Source: Stackebrandtia endophytica | Lineage (GTDB): Bacteria; Actinomycetota; Actinomycetes; Mycobacteriales; Micromonosporaceae | DNA: 64,000 nt | NCBI RefSeq assembly: GCF_006716355.1 | Contig: NZ_VFOW01000001.1 | Span: 3,596,001-3,660,000, forward strand | Direction: 5' to 3' | Shown here: piece after piece, positions 1 through 7,990 of the stretch | How the letters are laid out: every line of letters begins with the position of its first letter | Numbering within the stretch: position 1 is the stretch's first letter | Program-made: the position numbers and the translations under genes | The notes under the pieces: model-generated | Told to the model about the DNA's origin: nothing | Databases searched by the model: none | Seen by the model: only the letters and a program-made list of their open reading frames with translations

Positions 1-253
1 ACTCCCACCGCACCTCGATGACATACCGGGTACGGCGTGGTTTCCGGCAACTGCCGTTGGTGTTGACGGACTCGACGACGGCGTCGACCTGTTCGTCCTT
101 GCCCAGCAGATGGTCGAGATTGCCCGCGCCGGGCAGGTAGATCGCCGCGGGAACGAACGTCAGGACCAACGTCACGATGATCACGATCAACCGGTTTCGG
201 GGGTAACGCGCTTCGGCCGCCTGTAGGGCCGCGAGTTCATCGGGGAGCAGCAT
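1..253 (-). CDS. Membrane protein, partial (3' end outside the window)
   Basis: Leftward reading frame open from an ATG at 253 to the window edge, giving 84 residues. It begins MLLPDELAALQAAEARYPRN and is followed by one strongly hydrophobic stretch (about residues 23-42), then a soluble part with the start of a beta-rich segment. The layout (short cytoplasmic tail, one helix, extracytoplasmic domain) resembles the DUF3592-type protein at 5978-6634, but too little is present to name a family. Upstream, GAG is the only weak ribosome-binding match. A tiny frame at 315-256 that ends 2 bp before this ATG may couple translation. No function can be assigned. Confidence 0.55.
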   Translation of the reverse strand, partial: MLLPDELAALQAAEARYPRNRLIVIIVTLVLTFVPAAIYLPGAGNLDHLLGKDEQVDAVVESVNTNGSCRKPRRTRYVIEVRWE

Positions 254-600
254 CGTCAGGTCTCGTTGATTTCCATGAGGGGCGTGGGCGGCACGCCGAG
301 GGGGTTGGGTACCACGAGCCGCAGTGTACGAGGGTCATGCCATGCCGGTGAGCTGGGTAGCCGTCGGTTTCGCGTCGATCGGTGCAGGTGAGGCGTGGCG
401 AACGACCCGGGTGCGTCGAGCTCCGCCGTCCATCCGCGCCGCCTCGGGCGACACGGTGCAGGGTGCCGCTCGTCGAGACCCGTCGTTGGTTGGAGGATCC
501 TTAGGCCCACAGGGGAAGCAACACGGGTGCTGTCGCGTTCAGTCCGGTAAGGACTCACCTGATCGTCCCGAAAAGACACCACATGAGACGGTCATCATCA
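254..600. other. Intergenic stretch without a supported full-size gene
   Basis: Divergent region between the leftward membrane protein and the rightward SRPBCC gene. On the minus strand TACACT (328-323) lies 7 nt before a GTG at 315 that opens a 19-residue frame ending at 256. This could be a leaderless leader peptide for the gene starting at 253. Longer frames on both strands here look like chance GC-rich readings. Confidence 0.3.
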
Positions 601-1152
601 ATGAGGGAGCACACCTGCGTCGTCGAAGGCATCGCGTTGACCGGTACGCGTCAGGGCCACCCCGCTCTGGACGTGCGTCACGACACCTTTGCCGTCGTCT
701 ACCGCCTCGACGCGTCGCCCGAGGCGGTGTTCGACGCGTTCGCGAACGAGCAGACCCGGCGGCGGTGGTTCCGGCTTCCCGGTTCCGGTGCGACCTACCG
801 CCACGAATTTCGTATCGGCGGCGGTGAGGAAGCGACCAGTACCTTCACCGCTCTCGATTCTCCGCCCGAACGGCTCCAGTACCGATCCCGATACCTCGAC
901 ATCGTCCCAAATCGGCGAATCGTCTTCTCCTACGAGTCGATCGTGGACGACGTGCCGCGGTGGACGGCGCTCGTGACCGTCCTCATCGCCGATGACGAGA
1001 GCGGTGGCACCACACTCGTCTGGACCGAGCAGGTCGCGTTCCTGACCAGGACGGGTAACGGCAGCGCGGACCTTCCCCACCTGCGGGGCGCGACCAGGTT
1101 GCGTTTCAAAGGTCTGGCCGCCGCAGTGGAGCCGTACCTCAAGCGGCTCTGA
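601..1152 (+). CDS. SRPBCC/AHSA1-like ligand-binding protein
   Basis: Single-domain protein of the Bet v 1-like START/SRPBCC superfamily, which binds hydrophobic ligands in a helix-grip pocket. Visible family features are the N-terminal strand and helix (RLDASPEAVFDAFANEQTRRRWF), the central strands and the closing GATRLRFKGLAAAVEPYL helix. The start is uncertain: ATG 583 and ATG 601 lack a good ribosome-binding site, and a GTG at 673 (MRHDTFAVVYRLDAS...) aligns best with the usual N-terminus of this family. Such proteins often sit beside an ArsR repressor, but none is present here. The specific ligand is unknown. Confidence 0.7.
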   Translation: MREHTCVVEGIALTGTRQGHPALDVRHDTFAVVYRLDASPEAVFDAFANEQTRRRWFRLPGSGATYRHEFRIGGGEEATSTFTALDSPPERLQYRSRYLDIVPNRRIVFSYESIVDDVPRWTALVTVLIADDESGGTTLVWTEQVAFLTRTGNGSADLPHLRGATRLRFKGLAAAVEPYLKRL

Positions 1153-1250
1153 CCGTCCCTCGTGGTGTGGTTAGCCGAGCCGGTGCCGTCGTCGGAAGCC
1201 TTCCCCGCCGTTGTCCGGCACGGCCCCACCCCTCGGGTATCGTGGCGGCC

Positions 1251-1301
1251 ATGTCTGGCGCATCTGCTGCGGCCGCCGCCGTTACGGACCAGCTCCGCTA
1301 G
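1251..1301 (+). CDS. Putative 16-residue leader peptide of the downstream efflux gene
   Basis: ATG at 1251 opens MSGASAAAAAVTDQLR and stops at TAG 1299-1301. The last codons lie within the left arm of a hairpin (1291-1310). A ribosome on this frame would therefore physically control the alternative pairings described for the attenuator. Five consecutive alanine codons are a plausible stalling or speed-sensing stretch. Nothing proves translation; the case rests on position and on overlap with the structure. Confidence 0.4.
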   Translation: MSGASAAAAAVTDQLR

Positions 1302-1406
1302 CGGCGGAGCGGTTCTTCTACTGACTTCTTCCGTCGCTTCGTGGTTCAACCCGGAAGCGGCGTCTCGTGCTGCCCGGGGTTCATTCATCTCTTGAACAAC
1401 GGAGCT
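1291..1406 (+). promoter_or_regulatory. Candidate leader attenuator with two alternative pairings
   Basis: GCTCCGC (1292-1298) pairs perfectly with GCGGAGC (1303-1309), giving a hairpin followed by a weak T-rich tract. The overlapping AGCTCCG (1291-1297) is also perfectly complementary to CGGAGCT (1400-1406), which contains the ribosome-binding site of the transporter starting at 1411. The two pairings exclude each other. A ribosome on the leader peptide would disrupt the upstream arm. This is the logic of erm-type and WhiB7-regulon leaders, here inferred from sequence only. Confidence 0.4.
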
Positions 1407-1410
1407 TCTC

Positions 1411-2811
1411 TTGTCCTTTCGTGTCCTACAGCGCCGCAACACCTCGTCGATACGCGCCTGGTTCACACTCACCTGCTTGGCGATGTTGCAGTTCCTCATC
1501 GCCGTCGACGTGACGGTGGTCAACGTCGCGTTGCCCTCCATCGGTGCCGAGTTCTCGGTGCCCGAACGGCAGCTGACCTGGGTTGTGGTCGGCTACACCA
1601 TCACCGGCGGCGGACTGCTCATGCTGGGCGGACGCCTCGGCGACATGTTCGGCCGACGCATGGTCCTTCTCGCTGGGACCACCGTGTTCGGTGCCGCCTC
1701 GATACTGGCGGGAACGGCGTGGTCGTTCCCGGTTCTCGTCACGGCCAGACTGCTTCAGGGAATGGGTGAGGCCCTGGCGTTGCCCGCCGCGATGGCGGTG
1801 ATCGTCATGATGTTTCCCGAAGGCGTCGAACGCTCCCGAGCATTGGGCGTGTGGGCCGCCGTCGCCAGTAGTGGGCTCGTCCTGGGGTTCGTGCTCTCCG
1901 GGATGATCACCCAGTTCTGGGGCTGGCGCTGGATCTTCCTGGTGGCGGTTCCGTTCATCGTGCTCGTCCTCGTCGGGACCGTCTTCCTGGTTCCATCCGA
2001 ACCGTCCCGGCGGCGAACGCGCCCCGATCTTCGTGGCGCCGTCCTGCTCACCTTGACACCGTTGCTGTTCGTCTACGGCGTCGTCGAGGCGGGCACCGAC
2101 GTGTCGGCGGCGATCTGGGCCACCGCACTCCTCGGATCGGTCGTCGCAGGTGGACTGTTCCTGCGGTCGGAGCGCCGGGCCGAGAACCCGATGGTCCCCA
2201 TCTCGTTCTTTCGGAACCGCTCAAGGGTGACGGCCAACGTCGCCACCGCGTTTCTTAGCGCCGCACTGTCCACATCGTTTCTGTTGCTCACGTTCTACCT
2301 GCAGGAACGGCTGGGGCTGGATCCACTGATCACCGGTCTATCACTGATCCCGTTGGCAGTCTCGTTGATCGTCTCGGCGACTCTCGTTCCGAAGTTGCTG
2401 GACCGGTGGGGTGCGCGGGCCTGCATCATCAGCGGTTTGCTGTTCACGGGACTGGCCATGGTCGTGATCGCGGGCGTCGCCCACTTGAACGCACCGGCGT
2501 GGACGATGATCCCGGCGATGGTCGCGATCGCGGCGGGAATGGGCTTCGGGATCATCGGACTTCAATATGTTGCGGTGAGTGGTGTGACGGAGGCCGACGC
2601 CGGAATCGCCTCTGGTGTCCAGCGGGCCGCCGATCAACTCGGTGGTTCGTCGGGGATCGCCCTGTACCTCGGTATCGGTTTTGCGCCGGTGTTCAGTGGG
2701 AGTACCCCGTACCTCGTCAGTAGCCTTCTGGCGGTGCTCGGTCTCGGCGTGGCCGCCGCGTTCGCCTCGCGGATAGTGCTGCCGAGGGCGACGGAGAGGC
2801 CCATCGGATAG
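1411..2811 (+). CDS. MFS drug efflux transporter, DHA2 (EmrB/QacA) type
   Basis: A 466-residue multi-pass membrane protein of the major facilitator superfamily, expected to export drugs in exchange for protons across the cytoplasmic membrane. Hydrophobic segments run from about residue 19 to the C-terminus in a DHA2-like pattern. The motif A loop GGRLGDMFGRR follows the second helix, and LQGMGEALALPAAMAVI matches the conserved helix 4 region. The start is TTG at 1411, with GGAGC about 6 nt upstream. The long leader with a small frame and competing hairpins (1251-1406) suggests antibiotic-responsive attenuation. A perfect hairpin at 2817-2851 ends the unit. The substrate is not predictable. 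Confidence 0.88.
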   Translation: MSFRVLQRRNTSSIRAWFTLTCLAMLQFLIAVDVTVVNVALPSIGAEFSVPERQLTWVVVGYTITGGGLLMLGGRLGDMFGRRMVLLAGTTVFGAASILAGTAWSFPVLVTARLLQGMGEALALPAAMAVIVMMFPEGVERSRALGVWAAVASSGLVLGFVLSGMITQFWGWRWIFLVAVPFIVLVLVGTVFLVPSEPSRRRTRPDLRGAVLLTLTPLLFVYGVVEAGTDVSAAIWATALLGSVVAGGLFLRSERRAENPMVPISFFRNRSRVTANVATAFLSAALSTSFLLLTFYLQERLGLDPLITGLSLIPLAVSLIVSATLVPKLLDRWGARACIISGLLFTGLAMVVIAGVAHLNAPAWTMIPAMVAIAAGMGFGIIGLQYVAVSGVTEADAGIASGVQRAADQLGGSSGIALYLGIGFAPVFSGSTPYLVSSLLAVLGLGVAAAFASRIVLPRATERPIG

Positions 2812-2816
2812 GTCGA

Positions 2817-2851
2817 CCTCGGGCGGGGGCCATTCGGCTCGCCGCCCGAGG
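2817..2851. terminator. Hairpin between convergent genes
   Basis: CCTCGGGCGG (2817-2826) and CCGCCCGAGG (2842-2851) are perfectly complementary. The hairpin lies between the efflux gene and the convergent acetyltransferase. No T-tract is present, as is common in high-GC actinobacteria. Confidence 0.6.
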
Positions 2852-2858
2852 CATCGAA

Positions 2859-3335
2859 TCAGGCAGGCCGAGGAGATACCGCCCGTGTCAAGGTGACCGA
2901 CTCCTCCGATCGACCATCGCCCTCGTCGTCGAACCCGATCGAGCGGTAGTAACGGATCGCACCGTCGTTCTGCCGCCGAATCACCGCACGTATCGATTCG
3001 AGCCCGGCGTCGGTCGCGGCCGTCAACGTCGCCTCGGCCAGCGCCCGGCCGACCCCGGTGCCCCTGGCCTCGGCGGATACGAAGGTCGCGATATCGGCGA
3101 GCCCCTCGGGGAGGTCGTCGTGAAAGCGCTCGACGGCCTGGAAACCGAGCACCTCGCCGGTTTTCCCGATGCCGACGACGCAGCTGACGCAGTGCCTTCC
3201 GGTGATGAACCACTCCACGAACTCTGACCCGGACAGGGGCGTGTCTATCGCCGTCTTGTCGCCTTCGTCGATGATGGCGTTGAGGAGCGTGGACAACGAC
3301 TCCGCGTCGTCGACACGCGCTGTGCGGACATGCAT
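2859..3335 (-). CDS. GNAT family N-acetyltransferase
   Basis: A 158-residue single GNAT domain that transfers an acetyl group from acetyl-CoA to an amine; the acceptor is unknown. The acetyl-CoA loop is RGTGVGRAL (the R/Q-x-x-G-x-G/A motif), followed by a C-terminal NDGAIRYYRSIGF element typical of the fold. The start is taken at the ATG at 3335, giving MHVRTARVDDAES, with AGGA upstream. An in-frame codon 36 bp earlier would add a poorly conserved extension. The gene reads toward the efflux gene and shows no operon partner. Confidence 0.8.
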   Translation of the reverse strand: MHVRTARVDDAESLSTLLNAIIDEGDKTAIDTPLSGSEFVEWFITGRHCVSCVVGIGKTGEVLGFQAVERFHDDLPEGLADIATFVSAEARGTGVGRALAEATLTAATDAGLESIRAVIRRQNDGAIRYYRSIGFDDEGDGRSEESVTLTRAVSPRPA

Positions 3336-3383
3336 GGGCCGGATCCTAAGGCGCGGTGACCCGGACACCACTCAATGGACCGT

Positions 3384-3986
3384 CTAGTTGTGATTGATCT
3401 CCAATGGGGTGGCGAGTCGGCGGGCGGCGGCGATCACGGAGGCGCGGCGGCGGTCGTGTTCGGCTTCGGTGGGTGCCCCCGTGATCATGCGGGCGACTTG
3501 GGGCACCGCCGACCACCAGCCGGCCAGCGAGAGTACGAGGAAGATCAGGTGGTCGGGGTCGAACTCGTCGGTGATGGTGCCGTTCGTCTGGCCGTCGGCG
3601 ACCGCAGCGGTCTTGTAGCCGTAGTACTCGCGCCGCTGCTCCTCGTCGGGTACGTCGGTGTCGAAGGTGAGTCCCTCCCAACGCATCAGCCGCCCGAGTT
3701 CGGGGTGCGCCCGGTGGTAGTCGTAGACGCGGCCGGCGTAGTCACCGATGTCCTCGGCGGCGAACGACTGGACCGGGACGTCGGCGGCGACCTTGGCCAG
3801 TTCCTCGCGGAGTACCCGCGCGAAGAGTTCCCGTTTGCCGCCGAAGTAGTTGTACACCCGTTCCTTGTTCACCCCAGCCGACTTCGCGATCCGCTCGATG
3901 GTCGTGCCGTCGGGGCCGTGGGCGGCGAACTCGGCGACGGCCGCCGTCAGGATGCCGCGCTTGGTGCCCTCGGTATCCCACGCCAT
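3384..3986 (-). CDS. TetR family transcriptional repressor of the adjacent efflux operon
   Basis: 200 residues. The N-terminal helix-turn-helix is complete: TKRGILTAAVAEFAAHG, TIERIAKSAGVNKERVYNYFGGKRELF. The C-terminal half is a ligand-binding domain with EEQRREYYGYK and LAGWWSAVPQVARMI. The ATG at 3986 is preceded by GAGGAG. It is divergent from an MFS/NAD-binding operon, and the shared 122-bp region holds two copies of the same 18-bp dyad, so local repression with autoregulation is likely. The inducer is unknown, presumably an efflux substrate. Confidence 0.88.
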   Translation of the reverse strand: MAWDTEGTKRGILTAAVAEFAAHGPDGTTIERIAKSAGVNKERVYNYFGGKRELFARVLREELAKVAADVPVQSFAAEDIGDYAGRVYDYHRAHPELGRLMRWEGLTFDTDVPDEEQRREYYGYKTAAVADGQTNGTITDEFDPDHLIFLVLSLAGWWSAVPQVARMITGAPTEAEHDRRRASVIAAARRLATPLEINHN

Positions 3987-4032
3987 TGGCCGCTCCTCGT
4001 GTTCCGCGCCGTCATCGCATCCGCCGACCATC

Positions 4033-4050
4033 TCCAACGGTCGCGTTGCA
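4033..4050. promoter_or_regulatory. Putative TetR operator 1
   Basis: TCCAACG, 4-bp gap, CGTTGCA: one mismatch from the dyad at 4079-4096. It overlaps the -35 element of the efflux operon promoter. Confidence 0.6.
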
Positions 4051-4074
4051 TATTGCCGTCCACGTTACTACACT
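4046..4074 (+). promoter_or_regulatory. Promoter of the efflux operon
   Basis: TTGCAT (4046-4051), 17-bp spacer, TACACT (4069-4074): a good match to a vegetative sigma promoter. The expected transcription start falls inside the second operator, giving a 5' leader of roughly 30 nt. Confidence 0.6.
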
Positions 4075-4078
4075 CGTC

Positions 4079-4096
4079 TCCAACGCTAACGTTGGA
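4079..4096. promoter_or_regulatory. Putative TetR operator 2
   Basis: Perfect dyad TCCAACG, CTAA gap, CGTTGGA, located at the probable transcription start. Together with operator 1 it brackets the promoter, so occupancy would block RNA polymerase. Confidence 0.65.
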
Positions 4097-4108
4097 AATG
4101 AGGAGTTC

Positions 4109-5314
4109 ATGTCGACACCCATGGCCGGGCACGCGAAATCGGCGTCCACCGCACACCCGGCGTCCACGGGCGCCGTCGTCGTGCTGGTGACGACGGCGCT
4201 GTTCGTGCTCACCCAGCTGTACGCCGCGATCCCACTCATCGGGCCGGTCGGGCAGGACCTGGGCGGTGACGTGACCTTCGCGTTGTCGACGGCGTTCAGC
4301 TGTAGCTACGCCGTGGGGTTCCTCGTGTGGGGGCCACTGGCCGACCAGTACGGACGCCGGCGAATCCTCCTGATCGGACTGGCCGCGCTCACCGTCGCCA
4401 CCTTCGGTGCCGCGACCGCCTCCTCCGTACCCGTCCTGGCGGCCCTGCGCGGAATGCAGGGATTCGCGGCGGCGAGTTTCGCTCCCGTCGCCCTCGCCTA
4501 CCTGGTCGAGGCCACCCCGCCGCGCCGCCGGGCGGTGGCCATCGGCGCGATGTCGACCGCATTCCTCGTCGCCGGGATCCTCGGGCAGGTTCTGGCATCC
4601 GCCATCGCACTCACCCTCGACTGGCCGTGGGTCTTCGCGCTCTGCGGGATCGTGCTCGCGGTATGCCTGACGGCAGTCGCCCTGCTGGTGCTCGAGCCGC
4701 CCCGGCCCGCCGTCACCCAGGGGCTGGGCGATCGGTTCGTCTCGCTGGTGCGGGTCGCCGCGATGCCGCGGGTGCTGCTCCTTGCGGCTGCGCACGTGAC
4801 GCTGCTACTGGGGTTCGTCGCGATGTACACGGGTCTGGGGCCACACCTGGGCACGCTCGGGCTCGACGCCTCACAGGTGATCTGGCTGCGTCTGGTCGGC
4901 CTGCCCGGAATGTTCGCCTCGCTGGCGGTCGGCCCGCTCTCACGACGACTCGGCACCGGCGTGGTCGCGCGACTGGGCTTCACGATCGCCGCCGTCGGAC
5001 TGGTCGCCGAAGCGCTGTTGTCGTCCTCATTGATCGGGGTGGCGGTGGCAAGCCTCGGCTACGTCATCGGCGTGGCGTTCGCCGTTCCCGCGATGATCAC
5101 CCTCTTCGGAGAGGCCGCCGCGCCACACCGGGCCACCGGCATGGCGCTCAACGGTTTCGTCCTGTTCATCGGAGCCAGCATCGGGCCCCTCGCCGCAGGG
5201 CTGCCCGTGGCGTTCCTGACACTCCTATGGGGACTCGCGGCACTCGCGGTGGCGGCCGTCATCGCGCTCACGGTGTTCACCCGCATCACCGGCCGACAGG
5301 AGGCTGAGGCATGA
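4109..5314 (+). CDS. MFS transporter, 12-helix DHA1 type
   Basis: 401 residues and about 12 hydrophobic segments; a proton-coupled exporter of the inner membrane. The signature loop after helix 2 is WGPLADQYGRRRILL, and GMQGFAAASFAPVALAYL matches the helix 4-5 antiporter region. The ATG at 4109 has GAGGAG 4 nt upstream. The gene overlaps the next one by ATGA (4 bp), so the two are translationally coupled. Promoter and operators lie immediately upstream, next to a divergent TetR gene. The substrate is unknown. Confidence 0.88.
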   Translation: MSTPMAGHAKSASTAHPASTGAVVVLVTTALFVLTQLYAAIPLIGPVGQDLGGDVTFALSTAFSCSYAVGFLVWGPLADQYGRRRILLIGLAALTVATFGAATASSVPVLAALRGMQGFAAASFAPVALAYLVEATPPRRRAVAIGAMSTAFLVAGILGQVLASAIALTLDWPWVFALCGIVLAVCLTAVALLVLEPPRPAVTQGLGDRFVSLVRVAAMPRVLLLAAAHVTLLLGFVAMYTGLGPHLGTLGLDASQVIWLRLVGLPGMFASLAVGPLSRRLGTGVVARLGFTIAAVGLVAEALLSSSLIGVAVASLGYVIGVAFAVPAMITLFGEAAAPHRATGMALNGFVLFIGASIGPLAAGLPVAFLTLLWGLAALAVAAVIALTVFTRITGRQEAEA

Positions 5315-5973
5315 GACGTGCCCTGGTGCTCGGCGCCACCGGACGCGCCGGCTCCGCCGTGGTCGCCGAATTGTCCACTCACACTCGGGTGGTCGCCGCC
5401 ATGCGGGTTCCGACCGATGTCGAGCGGCTACCGGCGACGACGGCCCCCTTCGAGACCGTGATCGTCGATCTCGACGACCCGGTCGGCATCGCCGCAGCCG
5501 CCCAGGACGTCGACGTCGTCGTCAACGCCATCCGGCTGCGCGAGGACATCCCGCCGACAGCCCTCATCGAGCTGCACGAGTCCATCCGAGAAATGTCCCC
5601 GGCGGATGCTCACATCGTGACCGTCGGTGGCGCGGGATCGCTGCACCTGCCCGACGGTCGCCGCTTCTGGCAGCATCCCGCATTCCCCGCGCGGACACTA
5701 CCTCGCGGGATCGCCCACTCCCGGCTGCGAGACCACCTCGAATCCGACCGAGGCGGAACCCGCTGGAGCTACCTGATCCCGCCGCCCGCATTCGATCCCG
5801 ACGGGCCACGTGAGGGACGGTTCCACGCGGCTCGACCGGCAGGCGACGAATCGAGGTTCGCGCAGACCGGAGCCATCGGGTACGCCGACTTCGCGGTCGC
5901 CACCGCGCACCACGTGATCACCGGTCAGTCGGGCACCCGGCTCATCGACGAGGCCCTTCGAAAGGTGAGCTGA
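5311..5973 (+). CDS. NAD(P)H-binding NmrA/atypical SDR-like protein
   Basis: 220 residues with a Rossmann start RALVLGATGRAGSAVVAEL, whose GATGRAG loop is the atypical-SDR nucleotide motif, and a following acidic strand region (VIVDLDDP). It lacks a classical YxxxK catalytic pair, like NmrA-type sensors and YwnB/BVR-B-like reductases. It overlaps the transporter by 4 bp and is therefore made with it under TetR control, perhaps reducing or sensing the toxic compound being exported. The reaction is unknown. Confidence 0.8.
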   Translation: MRRALVLGATGRAGSAVVAELSTHTRVVAAMRVPTDVERLPATTAPFETVIVDLDDPVGIAAAAQDVDVVVNAIRLREDIPPTALIELHESIREMSPADAHIVTVGGAGSLHLPDGRRFWQHPAFPARTLPRGIAHSRLRDHLESDRGGTRWSYLIPPPAFDPDGPREGRFHAARPAGDESRFAQTGAIGYADFAVATAHHVITGQSGTRLIDEALRKVS

Positions 5974-5977
5974 CCGA

Positions 5978-6634
5978 TCATCGATCCGCCCGGTCGCGGA
6001 TCTCCTGACGGATCCTTCCGATGATCGCCAACGGGACCGCCACCGCCGAAACCAGGATCAGGCCCGCCAAGACCCAGAGAAGCACCGGACTCGCCGGGTT
6101 CGCCATCACCGGGAAAAGACCCTGCGGGTCGGCGACTACCTCGACGATGTCGCCGACCCGGGACGACTCATCACAGTGTACGGTCGTGGTGTCCACACCC
6201 GACGGCAGCCGGATGTCACATCGGTAATAGTCGTCGGGGTCGTTCTGTACCCGGTAGGTGCTGATCCCGGTGACGGTCGCTCGCACGTTCTCCCCGTAAA
6301 GGTGAACCAGCGCGTGGGGAAACACGTAGCCGACCCCGAGCAACAGGATCAACGTCCCGGGAATCACGATGGCCATCCACCGCTCGATCGGTGCGACCAG
6401 ACGGCCGAACCAGAGCATCACCGCGATCGCCGGTCCGACGGTGACAACCGTGCGCCAATCCGGGCCGGCCGTTTGAAATGCCTGCACGGCACCGGCGGCG
6501 GCAAGAAACGATACGCCGAGGAGCCCGACGATCCAGCCGTTGCGGCGCGGTCGACGCAGCAACCCCTCCACTATGCGGTCGTCGGCTCGGGAAACCGCGC
6601 CCCTCATCGACTTCCACATGTTTCTCGACGACAT
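5978..6634 (-). CDS. Membrane protein with a DUF3592-like extracytoplasmic domain
   Basis: 218 residues from the ATG at 6634 (MSSRNMWKSM), which has GGAGAGG upstream. An upstream in-frame start would add 23 basic residues without support. Hydrophobic segments lie near residues 36-52, 60-78, 85-105 and 182-205. Between the last two is a soluble beta-rich stretch (VRATVTGISTYRVQNDPDDYYRC...) typical of DUF3592 proteins. The gene ends 5 bp from the convergent NAD-binding gene. Function unknown. Confidence 0.65.
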   Translation of the reverse strand: MSSRNMWKSMRGAVSRADDRIVEGLLRRPRRNGWIVGLLGVSFLAAAGAVQAFQTAGPDWRTVVTVGPAIAVMLWFGRLVAPIERWMAIVIPGTLILLLGVGYVFPHALVHLYGENVRATVTGISTYRVQNDPDDYYRCDIRLPSGVDTTTVHCDESSRVGDIVEVVADPQGLFPVMANPASPVLLWVLAGLILVSAVAVPLAIIGRIRQEIRDRADR

Positions 6635-6726
6635 CACCGACCCACCTCTCCACCGTCCCCGCGACCGAGCCGGGTCGCGACGACGGTAAGGAAATGATCT
6701 CAAGGGGAGACCAGTCGTTCGTATGG

Positions 6727-6749
6727 TGGAACCATCTCAACGGGTTCCA
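6727..6749. promoter_or_regulatory. Inverted repeat upstream of the dehydrogenase remnant
   Basis: TGGAACC (6727-6733) and GGTTCCA (6743-6749) form a perfect 7-bp dyad with a 9-bp gap, just upstream of the ribosome-binding site of the gene at 6766. A repressor site is plausible; no cognate regulator gene is adjacent. Confidence 0.35.
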
Positions 6750-6765
6750 TTGGAGGGTGACGGAT

Positions 6766-7648
6766 ATGGCTGACGTGGCAGTGATCGGTATCGGGGGAAT
6801 GGGAGCGGCGATCGCCCGCAACCTCATCTCGGCGGGTTACTCGGTGGCGGTGTGGAACCGCGACTCGGCGAAGACCGCGGCTCGACGCGGGGGCGACGGA
6901 GATCGCGGGGCCCCGCGAGGTGTTCACCGCGGCACCGGTGGTGTTCTCGGTACTGGCCGACGACCGGGCGGTGCGGGAGGTGTTCCTCGGCGACGCAGCG
7001 CTCAGCGCCGCTCCAGCCGGGACGGTGCACGTGAACCTCGCGACGATCAGCCCGGCGTTGGCCGCCGAAGCCGCCGCAGCGCATGACGAGCACGGCGTCG
7101 GGTACGTGGCGGCACCGATGTTCGGTGGGGTGCCGGTGGCGAGGGCGGGCAAACTCAACATCGTCACCGCCGGCGACGCCGAACAGGTCGAGCGGGTGCG
7201 GCCGTTCCTGGAGGCGACCAGCGCCCGGATCTGGCCGGTCGGGGTGACACCCCACCAGGCGAACGTCGTCAAGGTCGCCGGCCAGGTGCTCATCGCCTCG
7301 GCGATTCAGTCGATGTCCGAGGCCGTCAGCGTCGCCGAACGTGGCGGGATCGACGCCGAGACCGTCGTCGAGCTTTTCACCTCCACGATCACGCCCGGCC
7401 CGATCTACACCAATTACGGCGGTCTCATCGCCCGCGAGACGTACATGCCGGCCGGGTTCACCCCGGTCCTCGGTCGCAAGGACATCGATCTCGCCCGGGC
7501 CCAGGCCGCCTCGACCGGGCTGCGTCTGCCGGTCGCCGACCTATTGTCTTCGCTGCTGACCGAGGCCGTCGACGCCGGCCACGGGCGCCACGACTGGGCC
7601 TCCCTCGCCGACATGCAGCGGCATCGCGACATCGAGGAGACGCGGTGA
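6766..7648 (+). pseudogene. Frameshifted 3-hydroxyisobutyrate/6-phosphogluconate dehydrogenase-like gene
   Basis: The ATG at 6766 (GGAGGG upstream) opens MADVAVIGIGGMGAAIARNL, a textbook NAD(P) site (GxGxMG), up to VWNRDSAKTAA. Around 6881-6898 the homology moves to the +1 frame. There GATEIAGPREVF leads into VVFSVLADD, GGVPVARAGKL, the catalytic-lysine region NVVKVAGQVL and the C-terminal GRKDIDLARAQA, ending at 7648. The switch coincides with a run of five G (6889-6893), and a few residues usually present there are missing. Either the gene is inactivated or there is a sequencing error. An intact protein would have about 293 residues and act as a beta-hydroxyacid dehydrogenase or imine reductase. 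Confidence 0.8.
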
Positions 7649-7783
7649 CCACCACCGCCGAACGCGGCGGCGCGGCCTGAACCGAGGAGCAAACTCCTAG
7701 AACGAGACCCGGTTGAAGCCGCCGTCGTGACGACGAGTCCGATGGTGACACCGCGAGTGAAGTAGGCCCCCCTTTAGGCCCTA

Positions 7784-7816
7784 AAACGCCCCCACCGAAA
7801 TTCGGTGGGGGCGTTT
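7784..7816 (-). terminator. Terminator after tRNA-Ala
   Basis: ACGCCCCCACCGAA pairs with TTCGGTGGGGGCGT. On the minus strand the hairpin is followed by TTTTAG, fitting termination of the leftward tRNA transcript. Confidence 0.75.
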
Positions 7817-7820
7817 CTAC

Positions 7821-7896
7821 TGGTGGAGACAAGGGGAATCGAACCCCTAACCTCTGCCTTGCAAAAGCAGCGCTCTGCCAATTGAGCTATGTCCCC
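7821..7896 (-). tRNA. tRNA-Ala (TGC)
   Basis: Cloverleaf of 76 nt with an encoded CCA end. The acceptor stem starts GGGGACA, the D arm contains AGCTCAATTGGCAGAGC, the anticodon loop reads TTTGCAA (TGC), and the T loop is GGTTCGATTCC. It lies downstream of the DLW-39 gene on the same strand. Confidence 0.97.
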
Positions 7897-7990
7897 GAGC
7901 CGGTGTGTTACCACCGGGATGGCGCCGTCGGTTGTGAAGCCAGCGGCGACATCGGCGTACGAATTGTAGCGTGTGGCTTGGACGGCGTTT

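Noticed and set aside
256..582. Leftward 108-codon frame near the left edge
   Set aside because: Low-complexity Arg/Pro/Ser reading without motif; only a short internal segment (315-256) might be a leader peptide.
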